Assembly: GCF_001625215.2 (NCBI RefSeq)
Contig: NC_030384.2
Location: 40,334,390-40,398,389, forward strand
DNA length: 64,000 nucleotides
Source: Daucus carota subsp. sativus
Lineage: Eukaryota > Streptophyta > Magnoliopsida > Apiales > Apiaceae
Reading direction: 5' to 3'
Part shown: piece by piece, positions 21,700 through 33,419 of the stretch
Layout of the letters: every line of letters starts with the position of its first letter
Position numbering within the stretch: the first letter of the stretch is position 1
Program-made: the position numbers and the translations under genes
The notes under the pieces: model-generated
Database searches by the model: none
What the model saw: only the letters and a program-made list of their open reading frames with translations
Told to the model about the DNA's origin: nothing

Positions 21700-23414
21700 A
21701 TTTGTGGTGGGGAGCGAGAGAAGCATCACTCATATAGATAGAATTTTTTACCAATATGTTAATCTAGGAGCATTAGGGAGTATTCACAATGCCTTGCCAA
21801 TTGTTCATTGGTGAAGATTCGAACACTTCTTGCTCCACCAAATTTCAGCCGATATGATGGATATTATTGGTGATTTTACTTTTTAGCATTGGGCCTTTAC
21901 TTATGTTGTGCTAATAAGAATTGGAATTTGGAAAATGGTGCCAGAATTTCCAAATGTCATCCTAACAATCTATCAAAAATTCACATACCTACTGTTTCTA
22001 TGTCTTAGAGCATCTCCAACCCTCCTAAGCCCTTAGCTAAAAGTCTAGATGGCTTTTCAAAATTAAATTTTATAGCCAATGTTCACAAAAAATGTAACTC
22101 CAACCACAACAACCCCTTGTGTATAATTATAGCTATCCTCCTATGGATGACTATATTTGTCGAACCACTACAGATCTGTAGTGAATTCCACGTCATCTCC
22201 CGCGATTTATATTCCTCATTCCCGCTGATTAAATATTATTTATTACCATATTAAAGTGATATATTCTATTTATAACAATCTAAATATTAATAACATATTA
22301 TTTTTAAATTATAGCCAACAAATATATCCAATACCATTGAAGCACAATGTCTTACAAGTTCAGCAAATTTTACATAATGTTTTAGAGCATCTCCAACCAT
22401 CTAAAGCCCTTGGCTAAAAGGTGAGTTGGCATACTTAAAATAAAAAAATTTAGCCAACAGCTCCAAAAACTCAACTCCAACCATGCTCAGCTGTTGTCTA
22501 TAAATTTAGTCAACCTCCTATGGATGGCTAAATTTGTCGAACCTCTGCAGGTCTGTAAGAAAATCTGTAGGAAGATTGTACATCATTTATTACCATATTG
22601 AACTGATATATTCTATTTTAACAATTTAAAATATTAATAACATACTATTTTTAAATTATAGCCAACCAATATAGCCAATACCATTGAAGCAAAATGTCTT
22701 ATAGGTTCAGCAAATTTTACATAATGTCTTACAGGTTCAATTTAGCCAACGATTATAGCCAACGCCGTTGGAGATTTTATAAGTCCAATTTAGCCAACGA
22801 TTATAGCCCACACGATTGAAGATGCTTTTAAGTCTTACTAACCTCTACGTAAACCAGTTCCAATAGCATGTTCACATGCCTCCTCCAAATGTATATTTTT
22901 CAGTATAAAGATATATCTCGCAACACAAAATGACTAATAAGCACTCAGTTGTAGATTTACCCATTCAATTAAATTTTCCATAATTAATATTCAGCCCAAG
23001 CCTGTCTTACAATCTGCTTCACTTCTCCGGAAGGAGACCTGGTTCCTCTCCAGCTTTACCCCCTCCCCCTACCTCACTCCCAATCTCTTACAAACCAACA
23101 CCTGAAAGTTCAATTGTAGTCTGGTTCTAGGTACTTGTCGGAATACTGAACTTGTCTTTATAACGTGTAGCAGAACGAAACAACTTGAGATATCTGAATA
23201 AGGAGAATTCATGGTAAAGCACAAACGTAAGTGATGAAAGCAAGAAGATGCTGTGGTGTGGTACATGTCACTACTTGAAGAGGAACATGTGTCTAAGGTA
23301 ACTGAAACAATCTAGTTTCACATTTAGGATGATTGAGATGAGTGGCCCATCAACTCTCAAGACATTAAGACAAAGTTACTGTACCTGTTGAACAATAGCA
23401 CATGTGAAATTTAC
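21700..23414. other. Spacer within the copy-1-specific 4.7-kb block
   Basis: No convincing gene. Contains the Tourist-type MITE pair listed at 22006-22830; the rest is unannotated AT-rich sequence. The absence of this whole block from copy 2 could be a deletion there or an insertion here. Confidence 0.5.
22006..22830. mobile_element. Pair of GAGCATCTCCAAC-type MITEs
   Basis: Two direct copies start TAGAGCATCTCCAACC at 22006 and 22383. Both contain ATTTAGCCAAC-like motifs, and the second ends with a reverse match near GAAGATGCTTTTA. This terminal motif is frequent in plant PIF/Harbinger MITEs. Whether the copies are tandem or nested is unclear. Confidence 0.6.
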
Positions 23415-23679
23415 TACTCCCTTCGTCCCCTTTTACTTGTTCCTTTTGAAAAAATAACGCATCTTAAGAAAATGTTAGTTAGATATCTTGTTTTCATACA
23501 TATCCCTAATAAATGTAATGAATTAGATAGAGTTGTGTATATATATATATGCTAGTCTAACATTGGAAGTTGTTACTTTTTGAAAAAACATACAAAAAAT
23601 TGCTTTGAAAAGAGAAGTGAACAAATAATTTGGGACAATTTTTTTTTCCAAAGTGGACATGTAAAAGGGGATGGAGGCC
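23415..23679. mobile_element. Stowaway-like MITE
   Basis: Inverted ends CTCCCTTCGTCCCCTTTTAC and GTAAAAGGGGATGGAG resemble the element at 1804-2069, including TAGATATCTTGTTTTCATA-like internal sequence in opposite orientation. The right terminus is slightly eroded. Confidence 0.8.
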
Positions 23680-24360
23680 CTCTGCCTCTCTTCTGGCATA
23701 TTTAACCCGAAAGTGAATATTGTGAATGATTTAGAATGAGCTTTGTGTAAGTTAATTAGGTCTAGAACTTGTCCTACTGACAGAACAATAATTGTTAGAG
23801 TGGGATGGCATCTAGCCTATACACCATTTTGTACTCCCTCAAAGTGTATACATCTCGAGTAATGCTCCTCAGCATCAAAAGTTGACTAGTGCTTTGTATT
23901 GGTGCTTCATGGGCTGATGCTGAAAGGTTGTGATGGGCAGCTTCTCTTAGTGTACACATTAATTACATTTGATTGGTAGTATTAAACACTATTAGGAAAC
24001 AAAAGATTGTATCATTCATTGCTTTAGTATCTTCCCAGCTAGTATCCACTATGATGCGCCTCACATGTACGGGTGTGCACGGCTCGGTTCGGTTTCTATC
24101 TAAAACCGTTACCGAACCGTGTATTTTGGTTCGGTTCGGTTTTTAGGTAAAATCCGTAACCGAACCGTTTCAAACGGTTTTTCTCGGTTCGGTTAACCGT
24201 TGGTCGGTTACGATTTTTTACGATTTTTATATGATTATAAACTAGTATACAAATTTAATATTATTATTAATTCTAGAAAAATATTTATATACTTATAATA
24301 TCAATTTCTCTTACTAAACTATATAATTAATATATTGTAGCACACACACATATATATATA

Positions 24361-24997
24361 GGCAAGTGCTCAAATACAAACTCCTTAGTGTACAAACGTA
24401 CAAACAATCACTAAATGACTTGAACACAATCACTAAATGATTGAACATAATCACTAAATCTACCAGGAGGGTCTGATGGAGAGATAAGGGGAGGGGAGCA
24501 CTTACGGGGCGGTATAGCCGAGTGGTGGTGCAGCGCGGCCGGCGGCAGCCGCGACGCCGGCGCAAGGGCAGTGCTAGAAACACGATTGAGGGATAGAGAC
24601 ACGATTGAGGGAGATGAGAAAAGCAGTGGTGAATGTGTGTGTTTGTGTGTGTATAGCACTAATCGGTGAGGGAACAACCAGAGAGAGAGAGAGCCGCTAG
24701 CAGTGGTGGTGGTGGTGGTGGTTGGTGGTGGTTGGTGGTGGTAGGTGGTGGGTGGTGGTGAGAGAGAGAGAGGCGCTGGGCAGTGGTGGTTGGTGGTGGA
24801 TGGTGGAGAGAGAGAGTGATGCTGGCAGTCGTGGTGGTGGTGGGTGGGGTGGTCGTGGTGGTCGTGATTGTGGTGGCGATGGTGATGGATGTATGTATGT
24901 ATTTGTTAAATTAAAATATGCTAATCACTAAATATTATTGTCATAATCACTGGTTTGTACGTTTGTACAGTAAGGAGTTTGTACTGGAGTAAGACCC
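24361..24997. mobile_element. Nested TIR element with GC-rich internal load
   Basis: About 45-bp imperfect inverted ends share TACAAACTCCTTA, TGTACAAACGTACAAAC and begin with G, as in Mutator-like elements. The target duplication is unclear in AT-rich flanks. The interior is markedly GC-rich (24505-24575) and holds (GGT)n and (GA)n runs, unlike the surrounding DNA. It might be captured host sequence, but no protein match is recognisable. Confidence 0.6.
24664..24876. repeat. GGT-rich and GA-rich simple repeats
   Basis: Imperfect GGTGGT/GGTTGGTGG runs broken by GAGAGAGAGAG tracts. Short open frames here are low-complexity artefacts. Confidence 0.8.
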
Positions 24998-25269
24998 TAT
25001 ATAATAATATATAATAAATTTTATCTTTTTATTAATATATTATATAAACGGTTCGGTTTTTCGGTTCGGTTTTAAGGGTAAAACCGTAACCGTTACCAAA
25101 CCGTTATGTCGGTTCGGTTACGGTTTTTTTCGGTTTTTGTCGGTCACGGTTTTTTTCGGTTTGGTTTTTCGGCTCGGTTTCGGTTTTTCGGTTTTTTTTT
25201 TCTCACCCCTACTCACATGTGACATAAACCTCGTAAAGTGTTGTTTTACGATTTGCATATTTATGATAG

Positions 25270-25944
25270 GTGCATCCGATGCTTTCTATGGAGAGCACTT
25301 CTTTTGCCATCAAGAGTATGTGCCCTTGTGGCTTAATATACTTCCCTGTTTGTCACTTGTGCAAGGGAAGTATGTCGCAATTTATTAAGATTTATAACTT
25401 GGTTGAACTTGCAATAAGTTATCGTAATGATCTTTGAACCGGTTATAATTCTCAAATGATTAATTAATTTTTTACAATCCAAAGAAGATAACCCTTGTTT
25501 TGTGTACTCCCATAAAAAGAGTTGGGCACACACTATTTCTAGATCCTTTTACTTAACAGAAAAAAGGGTGACAATGATTATTGTATGAGAAGTATTTGCT
25601 TGGACATATCTGACAACCGTCGCTAGGGAGTGGAATATGTGCATGATAGAGTAATTGTTTTTGACTTTCTTTAGATGGTGAAGGTTTAGCATAGCAGATA
25701 AATCATTGTATTCAAATTATTGTATAGTTTCATTCACAGGGGCACTTGGGTCTTCTCTGTTGCTGGTGCTTTGATTGCTATACCCGTTGGTATAAAACGG
25801 AAATCTTTGGCACCCCTAGTGTTCTTTGGCACCACAGGCACCATGGTGGATATAATGCTGGGGATCAGTGCCTGTGAAAGGGAGCATGCAGAACGGCAAC
25901 AGAAACTTCTGGAAGAACAGAATGCTGCAGCTACTGGTACTTAG
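25270..25944 (+). CDS. Small conserved-looking membrane protein, last two exons (partial)
   Basis: Two exons join in phase: 25270-25315 (acceptor AG, donor GTATGTG) and 25740-25944. The joined reading is ...ASDAFYGEHFFCHQE-GTWVFSVAGALIAIP..., ending in EREHAERQQKLLEEQN and a stop at 25942-25944. It has one or two hydrophobic helices (VFSVAGALIAIPVGI; LAPLVFFGTTGTMVDIML) and a charged C-terminal tail of the kind that forms a short helix. I do not recognise a named family. The first exon(s) were not found; the hAT element at 24069-25212 may sit in the preceding intron. The gene lies in the block missing from the second segmental copy. Confidence 0.5.
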
Positions 25945-25948
25945 GCAG

Positions 25949-26054
25949 ATGCTGTAACTGAGTCTTGACCCTCCAAATGCACTACTTGTTATCGAAACCT
26001 AATGCTGTAACTGAGTCTTGACCCTCCAAATGCACTACTTGTTATCGAAACCTA
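25949..26054. repeat. Perfect tandem repeat, 53-bp unit x2
   Basis: ATGCTGTAACTGAGTCTTGA... through CGAAACCTA is repeated without change immediately downstream, in the 3' flank of the small membrane-protein gene. The lack of differences suggests a very recent slip. Confidence 0.9.
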
Positions 26055-26385
26055 ATGTGCTCTTTCAACAACATATTTTATCAGTTCATATCATCTTCCG
26101 CTTTGCCTAATACATCAATAAATTACATCCAGGGTCCTCAAGTTTGGGGTGAATTTTATGATAATTGTTTTTGCAGATTATGTTCTTTCATGTTCTGGTC
26201 AAGCCTAAGGTTTTACAAATGTTCAAGTTGCAAGATAAACATTAACTTACATGCAGGCTACAAGAAAACATCTAGAGTAATCCCTTGCCGAGAATGATTA
26301 GAATAATTCAAAACAAAAATGATAAACTCAAGAGTTGTACCAGGCTTTACGATGTAAATTAAAATGATTTAAACAGAAGTATAAA

Positions 26386-29089
26386 CTCAAACGCTAGTAC
26401 TTTAGCTTCTCTGCAATCACATTTGCTCTTAAATTGCAAACAAAATTGTCTGATTACTAAATTAGAGCTAAAATAGCACAGCTCATGAGAATAGTGATCC
26501 TTAGGATACACTAACACCAAACTCCTGGGTTTAAAAAATGGGACAAGGAAGTTCTTACAATTCTTTTTGTTTCTCTTTTCTTTTATAATTTTGCTAAAAC
26601 TAAAAAACTTTAGAGCACAATACAAAAATCACAAAAAAAATTGTGTTTCTTCATTATGCAATTAGGTTTATATTTTTGTTAATTTTTTCAAATAATAATT
26701 GGAAACACAAGATACATCCATCATTAACAACAAAATTAGCGCAAGTTATCCGGAGAAGATTGAAGACATTATTAATGTAGCTGTTTTATAAAATTCAACT
26801 TGCTCTGTCCAAAAATAAATATAAAATTCAACTTGCATTGCGTTTTCTATTGCTCAGGAGCATTTAAAAGCACACAACTCTCACTAATTAAACTAGGAAT
26901 AATAAAAATTGCACTAAAATTAAACTTAAGAACTCAAATTAAAAACTCAGCTACACAGATTCCATGACTCAGCACTGCAAACCCAAACTCGAATCAGACA
27001 ATCGGAAAGAAAATTGGCTACTCAAACTCAGTTAGCTACTCTGACTCGATAAGAAAAACGGAACTCTGGTTTTATAACACACAAAGCTGCAACTAAAAAC
27101 TACTCAAGCCCAACAAACAGACCATGACTCGATTGTAAACACAGACACCACAAAATACATATGTAAATGAAAAGAACAACCTAGCGACTCAGGGCAAAGC
27201 ACAGCAGGACTCAAACTCGTTGGTGACTCGGTTTAGAACTCAAAACAACATATCAAAGAAATCAGCGAAACCCAGACTACAAAAGACACAATCCAAACTC
27301 AAACTTGACTCGGCAATTCAGAAATGAAATCGAAACACAGCAACTCGCAAGATAATTAAACGCAAGTAAGGGAAATGGTTTGATTCTAAAGACAGAGAAG
27401 CAAGGCAGTAAATAAAACGAATAAAACAGAGTATATTACAGTGAATAAAACGAAGGGGAGAGGTCTGGTGAAATAAGGCCTTTTACCTTTGTATTCGTTG
27501 GCCAAATCATATTCAGTTTCATAAATCACACAGCCCTTCTGCAAGTTTCAAAAATCACACAGCCCATCAGCAATAGCTCCCTCCGCTCACCACTGTACAC
27601 CCCAGACACACCAAAACACACACATCACAGACGCAACAAACACACACCCCACTCTGATAGTACCGCCAGCAGCCTAACAGCACACACACACCCAACAGCT
27701 GCCTATAAAACAGTAATCACGCCCCTCCCCTGCAATCAATCGAACTTAACTCCCCAACCCCACACAACCCCAGGATATGCTTGCGCACACACCAGCTGCT
27801 GATGCAGAACACACACCATACATACATCTCCGAATCAGCAGACCCACTACACCTATACAGCCCTCCATCAACCCTCTACAACAGCGCCTCTAGACACCCT
27901 ATACACACCTGTTCCTTGCACCACCAGCCTAACCCACAGCAGCCTCCCCCTGCTAAACTCACACCCCATGCTCTATTTTATACAAGCACACAACAATACA
28001 CATGTATACAGCCCTGATGCAACCCGCTGCAACACCGCCTTCTGATCACCTCTATACACACACACCACACACCCTCACCTCTCCGCTCAACTCGCGCCAT
28101 CAATCCCACATTAGGGGAAAATAAAATTCAACTTGCCTTGCGTTTTCTAGTGCTCAGGAGCACTTAAAAGCACACAACTCTAAATAATTAAACTAGGAAT
28201 AATAAGTCAAATTTCCATTAAAATTAAACTTAAGAACTCAAAATAAAAACTCAGCTACACAGATTCCACAGGGGAGGGGGTCTGGTGACTCGGAATCTTA
28301 ACAGCTCATGAAACTCAGCATACAAACAAGTCAGTAAAACAGGTGAGCTCAGTACACATTCTATAGGATTACTTGTTTTACCAAATACTAAACCAGAGTA
28401 TACAACTAAAGAAGTAGATAGAAGATCAACGTTACTGCAACTCTCAAATCCTCAACACTTAGTACACTTCAAAAATTGAAAGAAATATACAAATTTAGAT
28501 CACGTTAACAAATTCAGTATATATGTGGCAATATAATAAAGCATCACGCATCAGCTAATTTAGTAGGCATCAAACTTATACTCTCATTTACTTCAATATC
28601 ATCGTAAATCGTGTAAACATAGGTTTATACCAACAAAATCAACAGAACCGAAATATGAACAAACCTAATCGAATACAAAACACATATCCACACAACATAC
28701 GCCTAATCACAGGAACTTCAAAAGCTGTACGTAATACGAACAAATCCTGCAGATTGGTAAAAAAATCGATATGAACTTTCTTTTTCTCTTCACAACTTAG
28801 AAAAAGACGCAGCACGAAAAAAACACATACCTAATGACGGATTCAGAAGCTGTAGCGACGAGTGGAACAAAATCAACATAACAGAAATATGAACAAACAC
28901 ATATCTACACAACATAATCGAGTACGCAACACATATCTACACAACATACGCCTAATCAGAAGAACTTCAATCGCTGTAATACGAACAAATCCTGCAGAAC
29001 GGAAAAAAAAACGATATGAACTTTCTTCTACTCTTCACAACTTAGAAAAAGACGCAGCAGAACAATGCATCACATACCTAATCGCGGAT
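26386..29089. other. Duplicated non-coding tract with C/A-rich zone
   Basis: Homologous to 49455-52255. About 27580-28080 is a C/A-rich (plus strand) zone of ACACACACC-like sequence; its open frame is low complexity. No family was recognised. On the minus strand it could be intron or 3' sequence of the candidate transcription unit beginning near 29450. Confidence 0.45.
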
Positions 29090-29100
29090 TCAGATGGTGT
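28636..29100 (-). repeat. Two ~233-bp tandem units with splice-like motifs
   Basis: Each unit starts AAAATCAACA (plus strand) and ends near AGCGACGAG. Read on the minus strand, each contains a donor-like TAG|GTATGTG and, about 70-75 bp later, CTGCAG|GA preceded by a T-rich tract. The segmental copy 2 has three such units (51638-52320). Confidence 0.7.
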
Positions 29101-29386
29101 AGCGACGAGAGGATGCAGTGGGAGCCGGAAACTGAACGAAGAATACTCGGTTTCCCGATCTCGTTACCGGCGGCAATTCTCGTGGCGGCGGCGGCGGAAC
29201 CAGGAGATGGAGGCCATCAGCACGTCGAGCATCCGATCCGGAGAAAAAACGGTGGATAAAACCGTGGACGAGAACGTACATCAAGCTTCCGGCGGTCATC
29301 AAAGCAATCGATGCCAAATCAACACTTAAATTGTGCTCATGATTGTGATTGAGATTGAATTCTTTGTAATCCAGCTTATGAATCAT
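29090..29386 (-). CDS. Unrecognised 98-residue frame in a candidate minus-strand transcript
   Basis: Minus-strand ATG at 29386 opens a frame starting MIHKLDYKEFNLNHNHEHN, followed by LASIALMTAGSLMYVLVHGF (possible membrane helix), an Arg/Ser-rich patch and a proline run (VPPPPPRELPPV), stop at 29090. The leader upstream has a plant 5'-UTR look. The duplicate at 52256-52657 keeps the frame open, with different starts and a 17-residue internal duplication. No family recognised. The frame may instead end at the donor GTATGTG near 29077. Low confidence that it is a protein gene. Confidence 0.3.
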   Translation of the reverse strand: MIHKLDYKEFNLNHNHEHNLSVDLASIALMTAGSLMYVLVHGFIHRFFSGSDARRADGLHLLVPPPPPRELPPVTRSGNRVFFVQFPAPTASSRRYTI

Positions 29387-29770
29387 CTTCAGAAACTCGT
29401 GATACACAACGAAAATGGAACTAGGTTTAACATTAAGCCCTAATTGCCGAGTTTAAAGGCGCGCGGAAGAACGTTCTCGATGCTCGAATAAGTAAATTAC
29501 ATTTTAACCCTCGCATCATGTAAAATATATTTTCGTTTTTGTTTGTTAAATTCTTAAATTTACTTACTATTTATGTTTGTGTTTTCTTTAATTTTAAAAT
29601 GTGTCTATGTCCCATATAAATTATTATAGTTAAGTATTAAATTATTGTATAATTGATCGTATAAATAATTCTAATAAAAATTTGCTTATAAAGATGGATG
29701 TTAAGTCTACGGTGTCGGTGTGTTAATATTTTAAGTTATTAATTTTATTTGTATACTACATCTACGATCA

Positions 29771-30300
29771 TCACGGATGTTGGTTCGTCGAAGGATTTGA
29801 TAAGATTTAGTGCATACTAATGGGGCATCACAGATGTTGTTTCGTCGAAGGATTTGGTAAGATTTCACGCGGTTTCTAAATGATTTTGGCCTGGTAACCG
29901 TATTCTTATGGTAGGGGTTTTTAGAATTCGTGTCGTCATAGTCTACAATGGTATTACATGGGGGTGGGGGAATGCAAGAAAGAGACTCCGTTGGATTGGT
30001 GGCAGTTAGTGCATTGACGGTTGTTGCCAAACGTCCCAGTTTAATATCTCCATTTCAGATCATTGTCACCCATCATCGACAAACGGGAACTGTGTAGGTA
30101 AGTCCCATGTGAAGAAGGCCATGAACTAAGGTATATTAATATTATATCACACACTATATTATTTATTGTGCACTAAGCCGGGGGTCTTCACGGAAACAGC
30201 CTCTCTGCTTTAAGGGCAGGGGCAAGGCTGCGTACATCTTACCCTCCTCAGACGCTGTTCTAAGCGGGATATACCGAGTATGTTTGGTTTGGTTTGGTTT
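29771..30300 (+). mobile_element. Composite retroposon with an Au-SINE-like 3' end
   Basis: An 11-bp exact duplication ATCTACGATCA flanks the insert (29760-29770 and 30301-30311; about 15 bp if one mismatch is allowed). The segmental copy 2 shows the empty site near 53036. The last 130 bp match the plant Au-type SINE tail: CGGAAACAGCCTCTCTGC, GGCTGCGTACATCTTACCCT, and a 3' end of TTTGG repeats. The first 400 bp are not SINE-like and contain two copies of TTCGTCGAAGGATTTG. A chimeric SINE or a retroposed transcript fused to a SINE tail fits best. Confidence 0.7.
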
Positions 30301-31794
30301 ATCTACGATCACCACTTCTCACTCAATAAATCTTTGGGGATGCAACTCAAAAAATTAAAATTGTAAATAAAAAATAAGCAGCAGCGGCAAATCGAGCAAG
30401 TGCAAAAAAAAATAAATGAAATCATGTCGTAATGCTTTCATTTATTAAAGTCTACCTCTCCTATCATGTTATTTTAAGTCATATAATTTAAATTTCATAA
30501 ATGCCGAAATACTCTCTTTTGGTAGCTAATTTGGATGTTCGTGGTGTGTCTCTTTGAGATAGATGATCAACAGAATTTTGTGAAGGATACCAAATTATGG
30601 TAACGTAAAAATGTTTAAATAAGAAAATAATGAGAAGTTTAAAATGATAAATAGCTTTTCATAGAATCTAACACAAAATTATTGTAGTAATTTTATATCT
30701 CCAATTCTACGATTTTTTATATAGTGTTTTCGTAAAAATATATTGAAAAACTGACCATGCATCACATGTAATGAAAAGTATGCTCTTCATGATAATAGTA
30801 TCTTCATTAATAATTGATTGATTATTGATTTAATGTATATGATAAAATTAAGTTTAAATTCATTATAATTATTTCTCGGCCTCGCCTCATGACGAAACCT
30901 CGATTTCTTTATTATTATCTTTCAAAATTATATATTTAATAAATCACACTGTGTTAAAAGTATTTAAATACATTTAAGTGATATTAATATAAATTAAAAT
31001 AAATATATTATAAATTGTTTTAAATTAATGGAAGAACAATTTATATTTATGGACTGTTTTCGAAATATAAATTTAACAATATCTTTGTCGTGAAAGATAA
31101 ACTCTTGCAACATTCACCACCGTTCCATATTTGATGCGAGTCTTATAGATCCAAAATATCATGTAAATCCTTCCTACAAACATGATCGAAACCCATTACA
31201 TATCACACAAAAACATTAAAGCAAACATAAAAAATCCCAAAAAGATGGGCACAACTAATAAACCTGATGAAAGGTACTCAACAAGAATTTGCCCAAAAAA
31301 GGTTAGATCTTGATTTTATTTAAAAAAACTAATAAATAGGAGAGAAGATTGAAGAGCGAAGATGATTAGCCAGTAAAGAAGATGAAGGTTGAAGAGCATA
31401 GAGGTGGCGACTATAATCCTAATTTTGGGAGTCGACTCTCAAAAGTGCAAGCGGTTGTTTTTTTCACGATATCTAGTTTACTTCTTTTAGTGTGTATGTA
31501 TCATAAATTTGATGATAACTAATACAAATAATCAATTATATGAATCGTATGAATTGATTTCATAATGATGAACATCAAAAAAGGGATAAAAATGGTCGTC
31601 TACACGTGGGATGGCAATTGGCTCGGTCAAACCTGAATCCATCGGGTGTTGTTTGAGTTTGGTTCGGATTTCCACAAACTCTAGTGAGGGAATATTAATA
31701 TCTGTTTCAAGCCAAAAGGCTCCTGGTTTAGACGATGTCGAAATTGTTGGAATTTTGGTTAGAAATCAGATAAGGCAATGGATCAGCATTCTAA

Positions 31795-32185
31795 GAGCAT
31801 CTCTAGCAGTGAGCATCTCCAGCAGAGTCCTAACATGTTCTCTAAATATATAATAAAATATTCATTTTTTAAGGGATTACTACATTTTATTGAATGGGAA
31901 CTCCAACAACATTCCCTATTTCTATTCCCTATTATTATTATAATATTATATTTAACTTGTAAGTAGGAGAGAGAAAGGAGGGAAAGAGGGGGGAAATGAG
32001 AGAAGTGAATATTTTGTTGTTCAAAATAGTATGAGGAATGGTTCCACAATCCTTAAAAATGAGGAATGAAGTGGGCATCCTAACTTTTTAAGGGATGGCT
32101 AGGACTCTGCTGGAGTTGTGTTTTATGTCATATTCCTTATATTAATAGCTTAGGACACCATATAGGGAAGCTGCTGGAGATGCTC
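31795..32185. mobile_element. Tourist-like MITE, GAGCATCTC family
   Basis: Ends GAGCATCTCTAGCAG and CTGCTGGAGATGCTC are inverted repeats flanked by TAA (31792-31794 and 32186-32188). A second internal GAGCATCTCCAGCAGAGTCC near 31811 pairs with GGACTCTGCTGGAG near 32102, suggesting either an element in an element or a duplicated terminus. Confidence 0.75.
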
Positions 32186-32544
32186 TAAGTTGGTACTCTA
32201 AATATATAATAAACAATTCAAATTCTAAAAAATAGGGATCCTATATTGATTGACAACTCCAACAACAAATCCTATTTGTGTTCTCTATTATTATAATACT
32301 AAATTCAAATTCTTTTAACAAAAAGATAATAAGAAAAATGTGGGAAAGAGTGTCCAAAAATGAAAGTTGAATATTTACTAATTAAAAAAATGAGGAATGT
32401 GTTAGGGATTACCTATTTATGAGAAATCAAAAGTGGATCCTAAAGTCTAGGGAATGAGTAGGAACTCTGTTGGAGTGATTTTTTGTCCATATTCCTCAAA
32501 ATTTTAGCTTAAAACATCATATAGCTAATCTGCTGGAGATGCTC
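32186..32544. mobile_element. Adjacent related MITE sharing one terminus
   Basis: Starts with TCTAAATATATAATAAA as in the interior of the element at 31795 and ends CTGCTGGAGATGCTC before TAA at 32545. It lacks its own left terminus, so the two copies seem to be fused head to tail. Confidence 0.6.
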
Positions 32545-33419
32545 TAATCATGGAATTGTTGATGAAGCAAGGCCATGAAAAGCAACACTAGCTCAAAACA
32601 ATCGGAATGGAGGATTTTAATGATAAATTCTATCGGATAATTGAACAAGGGGTTGCAGTATCAAAATGAAATGACTATTCATCTTTGTTGATTTGAACCC
32701 ACAAATATCCCTGTTGCTAATCTCCCTTAAAAGCTTGACTTATAGTACTTATTTCGAACCCTCCACCTGAAAATATGTTTAATAATAATAATACAATAAC
32801 GTAGACTTTCATACAATAATTTGTACAAATTATAGTCCTTTCTTAATACAGGTATTAGTAATATTATATGTTATATGTTATACTAATACTACTTTAAATT
32901 AAGGGACATCACGTGTATATATAAAAACATTATTAATATATTAAAAACGAATTTCGGTCAACTTCAGGTTCGGGTTCACATCGGATAAAATAGTTTTCTG
33001 ATTTTTGAGTCGAATTCGAAACGGTATGATATAAACTCAAACCGAATCCAAAAATAATTCGGGTTTAAAAAGTAAAACCTGAACTAAAACCCGAATGCTA
33101 ACATCCTAAATATTCGGGTTCGTTTTGGTCACGTGGCGGGAAATATATCTACGTTGTTCCCCTTCATTCCTTCCCTAACGGCTAACCCTTGATAATACAA
33201 ATACAACGGTGGTGTATTTGTTTGCTTTAATTTCATATATCTGACGTGCTTATATTTTTATTTATATATGCCCCAACCCTCAAATTAAATATCGACAAAC
33301 CCTAATTCTCCTTCGATTCACAATTCAGCTTATTAAATGGACAATCCAGCCGACGTCACGGCCGGAGTCACTGATCTCCTAACGCCGCCGCCGTCATTGC
33401 GACTTCACCGGCGATTAGT

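Larger units (their letters stand above)
24069..25212. mobile_element. hAT-like element with GGTTCGG-rich ends, carrying a nested element
   Basis: Flanked by an exact 8-bp duplication TCACATGT (24061-24068 and 25213-25220). Ends ACGGGTGTGCACGG and CTCACCCCTAC are partly inverted, and both terminal regions are dense in CGGTTCGGTTTT repeats. The middle is occupied by a separate element at 24361-24997. The insertion lies in what appears to be an intron of the gene with exons at 25270 and 25740. Confidence 0.8.
20049..31165. repeat. Segmental duplication, copy 1
   Basis: Aligns in the same orientation with 48719-53830, with homology starting near ATTTTCCACAATTTG and ending near TACAAACATGA. Against copy 2 this copy has four extra blocks: an hAT element (20357-21045), a Tourist MITE (21428-21660), about 4.7 kb (roughly 21700-26385) and a composite retroposon (about 29771-30300). 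Identity elsewhere is in the mid-90s percent by eye. The two copies flank the ELG1 pseudogene, Helitrons and LINE. Confidence 0.9.
31166..33336. other. Spacer with a possible hAT element and nested MITEs
   Basis: No gene recognised. 31607 (GGGATGGCAATTGGCTCGG) to about 33108 (TGCTAACATCCTA, preceded by AACCCGAAT) has the look of a plant hAT element of the GGGATGGCAA type, but no target duplication was found. MITEs at 31795-32544 lie inside it. The last 150 bp before 33337 look like the leader of the ELG1-like gene (CCCTAATTCTCCTTCG). Confidence 0.45.

Noticed and set aside
24505-24560. tRNA/SINE A-box-like sequence (TAGCCGAGTGG)
   Set aside because: No B box (GGTTCGAxTCC-like) at a suitable distance and no cloverleaf can be drawn; it lies in a GC-rich low-complexity stretch of a TIR element.
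27781-28017. Plus-strand open frame in the C/A-rich region
   Set aside because: Its composition is dominated by ACAC/CCC-type low complexity; the duplicate copy does not keep a matching frame, so coding is unlikely.
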